From an uncultured Trueperaceae bacterium (GTDB lineage Bacteria; Deinococcota; Deinococci; Deinococcales; Trueperaceae), in assembly GCA_937907415.1 (NCBI GenBank), contig CALCHY010000264.1, positions 1 to 14,238 of the forward strand: 14,238 nucleotides of DNA, given 5' to 3'. Under the pieces are notes generated by a model, which was given only the letters and a program-made list of their open reading frames with translations, ran no database searches and was not told where the DNA came from. The translations under genes and the position numbers were made by a program. Within the stretch, counting starts at the first letter, position 1, and each line of letters begins with the position of its first letter. Shown piece by piece: positions 13,186 through 14,238 of this stretch.

Positions 13186-14178
13186 GTGACCAGCGGCGTG
13201 AGCAACCAGTCACCTGTGACCGCCTACCGCGACTGGTGGGACGCCCTCGAGGAGGGCGTCATCCTCATCAACGCTGGCCTGGTCGTCGACTTGAACGCGG
13301 CGGCCTCTCGCCTTCTCGACGTGGAGCGCGAGCGGGCCAAGGGAGCGCCGCTCATCGCCGTGTTCCGGGACCACCGCATGGAGGCGGCGTGGGCCGCAGG
13401 CGTTGGCACGGAGCTCGAGATTCGTTCCCGCCGCCTAGAACTTGTGCCAGTCGCAGCCGGTCTCGTCCTGTACGACGTCACGGAGCGCCGGCTCGCCGAA
13501 GAGGGTGCCAGGGAGCTGCTGGCCGTGCTCTCGCACGAGTTGCGCACTCCGGTTACCTCGGTGAAGGCCGTCCTTGAGGCCCTGGTGGCAGACCCGAGCC
13601 CCGCGCTGGCCGCCCGCTTCTTGCCTCGCGCTATGGCTGAGGTCGATCGCCTAACTCGCCTGCTCGACGATCTCACGGTAGACGTGAAGCCGCCCCTGCT
13701 ACGCCGGATATCGCTACTTGAAGTCGTGAACCGGGCGTTGGTTGTGCTGCACCCGGTGTTGGAGAAGCGTGCAGTGACCGTCGAGCTGGAACTGCCAGAC
13801 GCCTTGGTGTTGGCCGATGAGGACAAGCTCTTGCAGGTGCTGACTAACCTGCTCGAAAACGCCGCCGTTCACGGGCCAGCTAACGAGATAATAGAGGTCA
13901 CGGGTCGTCAGGTCGAGGGTTGGTTGCGCCTTGAGGTGCGCGACAATGGTGGGGCGCTCGACCCCGTAACCGTCGCGCGCTTGTTCCAACCTCACTCACG
14001 CGGCCAGGGGAGTTCAAAGGGCACCGGGCTCGGACTCTACATCGTGCGGTCAATCGCCGACCGTTGGGGCGGCGAAGCGTGGGGCGGGCCGCGCAACGAC
14101 GGTGCGGCCGCCGGAAACGCTTTCGGGGTGAGCGTGCCGCTGGCGCCAGCTAGCGGCCAACCTCGGGACGAACAGTAG
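13186..14178 (+). CDS. phoR: PAS-domain sensor histidine kinase without membrane segments, probable PhoR partner
   Basis: A 330-residue kinase. The N-terminal PAS-like domain (about 15-100) contains Leu-Glu-Glu-Gly-Val-Ile-Leu-Ile-Asn-Ala and Asp-Leu-Asn-Ala-Ala-Ala. The dimerisation and phosphotransfer helix has Leu-Ser-His-Glu-Leu-Arg-Thr-Pro-Val (115-123) with His117 as the phosphate carrier. The ATP domain shows the N box (Asn-Leu-Leu-Glu-Asn-Ala, 221-226), a G1 box Asp-Asn-Gly-Gly-Ala-Leu (253-258) and G2 Gly-Thr-Gly-Leu-Gly-Leu (279-284). No hydrophobic membrane segment is present, unlike E. coli PhoR, so it should sense from the cytoplasm. The start is uncertain: GTG at 13186 has AAGGAG only four bases upstream; GTG at 13198 has GAGGTG at a better distance. 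It begins one base after the regulator stop, so the pair is co-translated. Confidence 0.9.
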   Translation: MTSGVSNQSPVTAYRDWWDALEEGVILINAGLVVDLNAAASRLLDVERERAKGAPLIAVFRDHRMEAAWAAGVGTELEIRSRRLELVPVAAGLVLYDVTERRLAEEGARELLAVLSHELRTPVTSVKAVLEALVADPSPALAARFLPRAMAEVDRLTRLLDDLTVDVKPPLLRRISLLEVVNRALVVLHPVLEKRAVTVELELPDALVLADEDKLLQVLTNLLENAAVHGPANEIIEVTGRQVEGWLRLEVRDNGGALDPVTVARLFQPHSRGQGSSKGTGLGLYIVRSIADRWGGEAWGGPRNDGAAAGNAFGVSVPLAPASGQPRDEQ

Positions 14179-14180
14179 TA

Positions 14181-14196
14181 GTTCCGAACCCGGAAC
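14181..14196. terminator. Short hairpin after the kinase gene
   Basis: GTTCCG (14181-14186) and CGGAAC (14191-14196) pair around AACC, two bases after the kinase stop. There is no T-run. The remaining 42 bases to the window end hold nothing I can identify. Confidence 0.25.
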
Positions 14197-14238
14197 CTCG
14201 TTGAGTCGCTGAGCAGCATGCGTCACGGCCGGTGTGGC

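Noticed and set aside
12645..13205. Minus-strand open frame of 186 codons
   Set aside because: It is antisense to the response regulator, whose receiver and winged-helix motifs are complete.
1..14238. Search for CRISPR, toxin-antitoxin, phage, transposon or defence genes
   Set aside because: All well-supported genes belong to known transport, regulatory or metabolic families; no repeats-with-spacers, transposase, integrase or nuclease motif was seen.

Overview
This is a GC-rich, gene-dense chromosomal window of ordinary bacterial house-keeping and transport genes. I see no rRNA, tRNA, CRISPR array, insertion sequence or phage gene. Several genes have a TAnnnT -10 element placed six bases before the start codon with no ribosome binding site, the layout of leaderless transcripts. 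That habit, the high GC content and the gene set would fit a Deinococcota (Deinococcus/Truepera-like) bacterium. The lineage is an inference: no marker gene is present to prove it.

Layout. (1) 1-393: 3' end of a membrane protein, probably an ABC exporter permease, convergent with a yceI-family gene (412-942, minus). (2) yceI diverges from a HxlR-type regulator (1088-1450). Between them lie four AGTGC(T/C) boxes spaced exactly 17 bp apart that cover both promoters. (3) 1743-4966: a three-gene glycine betaine/proline-type ABC importer (binding protein, permease, ATPase with CBS tail). (4) 5150-6313: a Gfo/Idh/MocA oxidoreductase, convergent with (5) a class C beta-lactamase-fold serine hydrolase (6416-7858, minus). 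(6) 7999-11772: pstSCAB, the high-affinity phosphate importer, with a Pho-box-like direct repeat upstream and a strong stem-loop between pstS and pstC. (7) phoU (11774-12427, minus) is convergent with pstB and divergent from (8) an OmpR/PhoB-type response regulator and a membrane-free PAS histidine kinase (12504-14178).

How it works together. Blocks 6-8 form a complete phosphate-sensing module: PstS captures phosphate, PstCA/PstB import it, PhoU relays transporter state, and the kinase/regulator pair would switch on pstS through the Pho-box-like repeat at 7892-7909. The unusual points are that phoU has been turned round, so it sits apart from the pst operon and shares a 76-bp promoter gap with the regulator, and that the kinase has no membrane segment. 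Block 3 is an osmoprotectant (or related quaternary amine) importer. Block 2 looks like a small self-contained regulator/target pair.

I found no convincing evidence of a wholly new system. The most interesting signals are regulatory: the 17-bp-periodic operator, the leaderless starts, the pst regulatory region and the reversed phoU.
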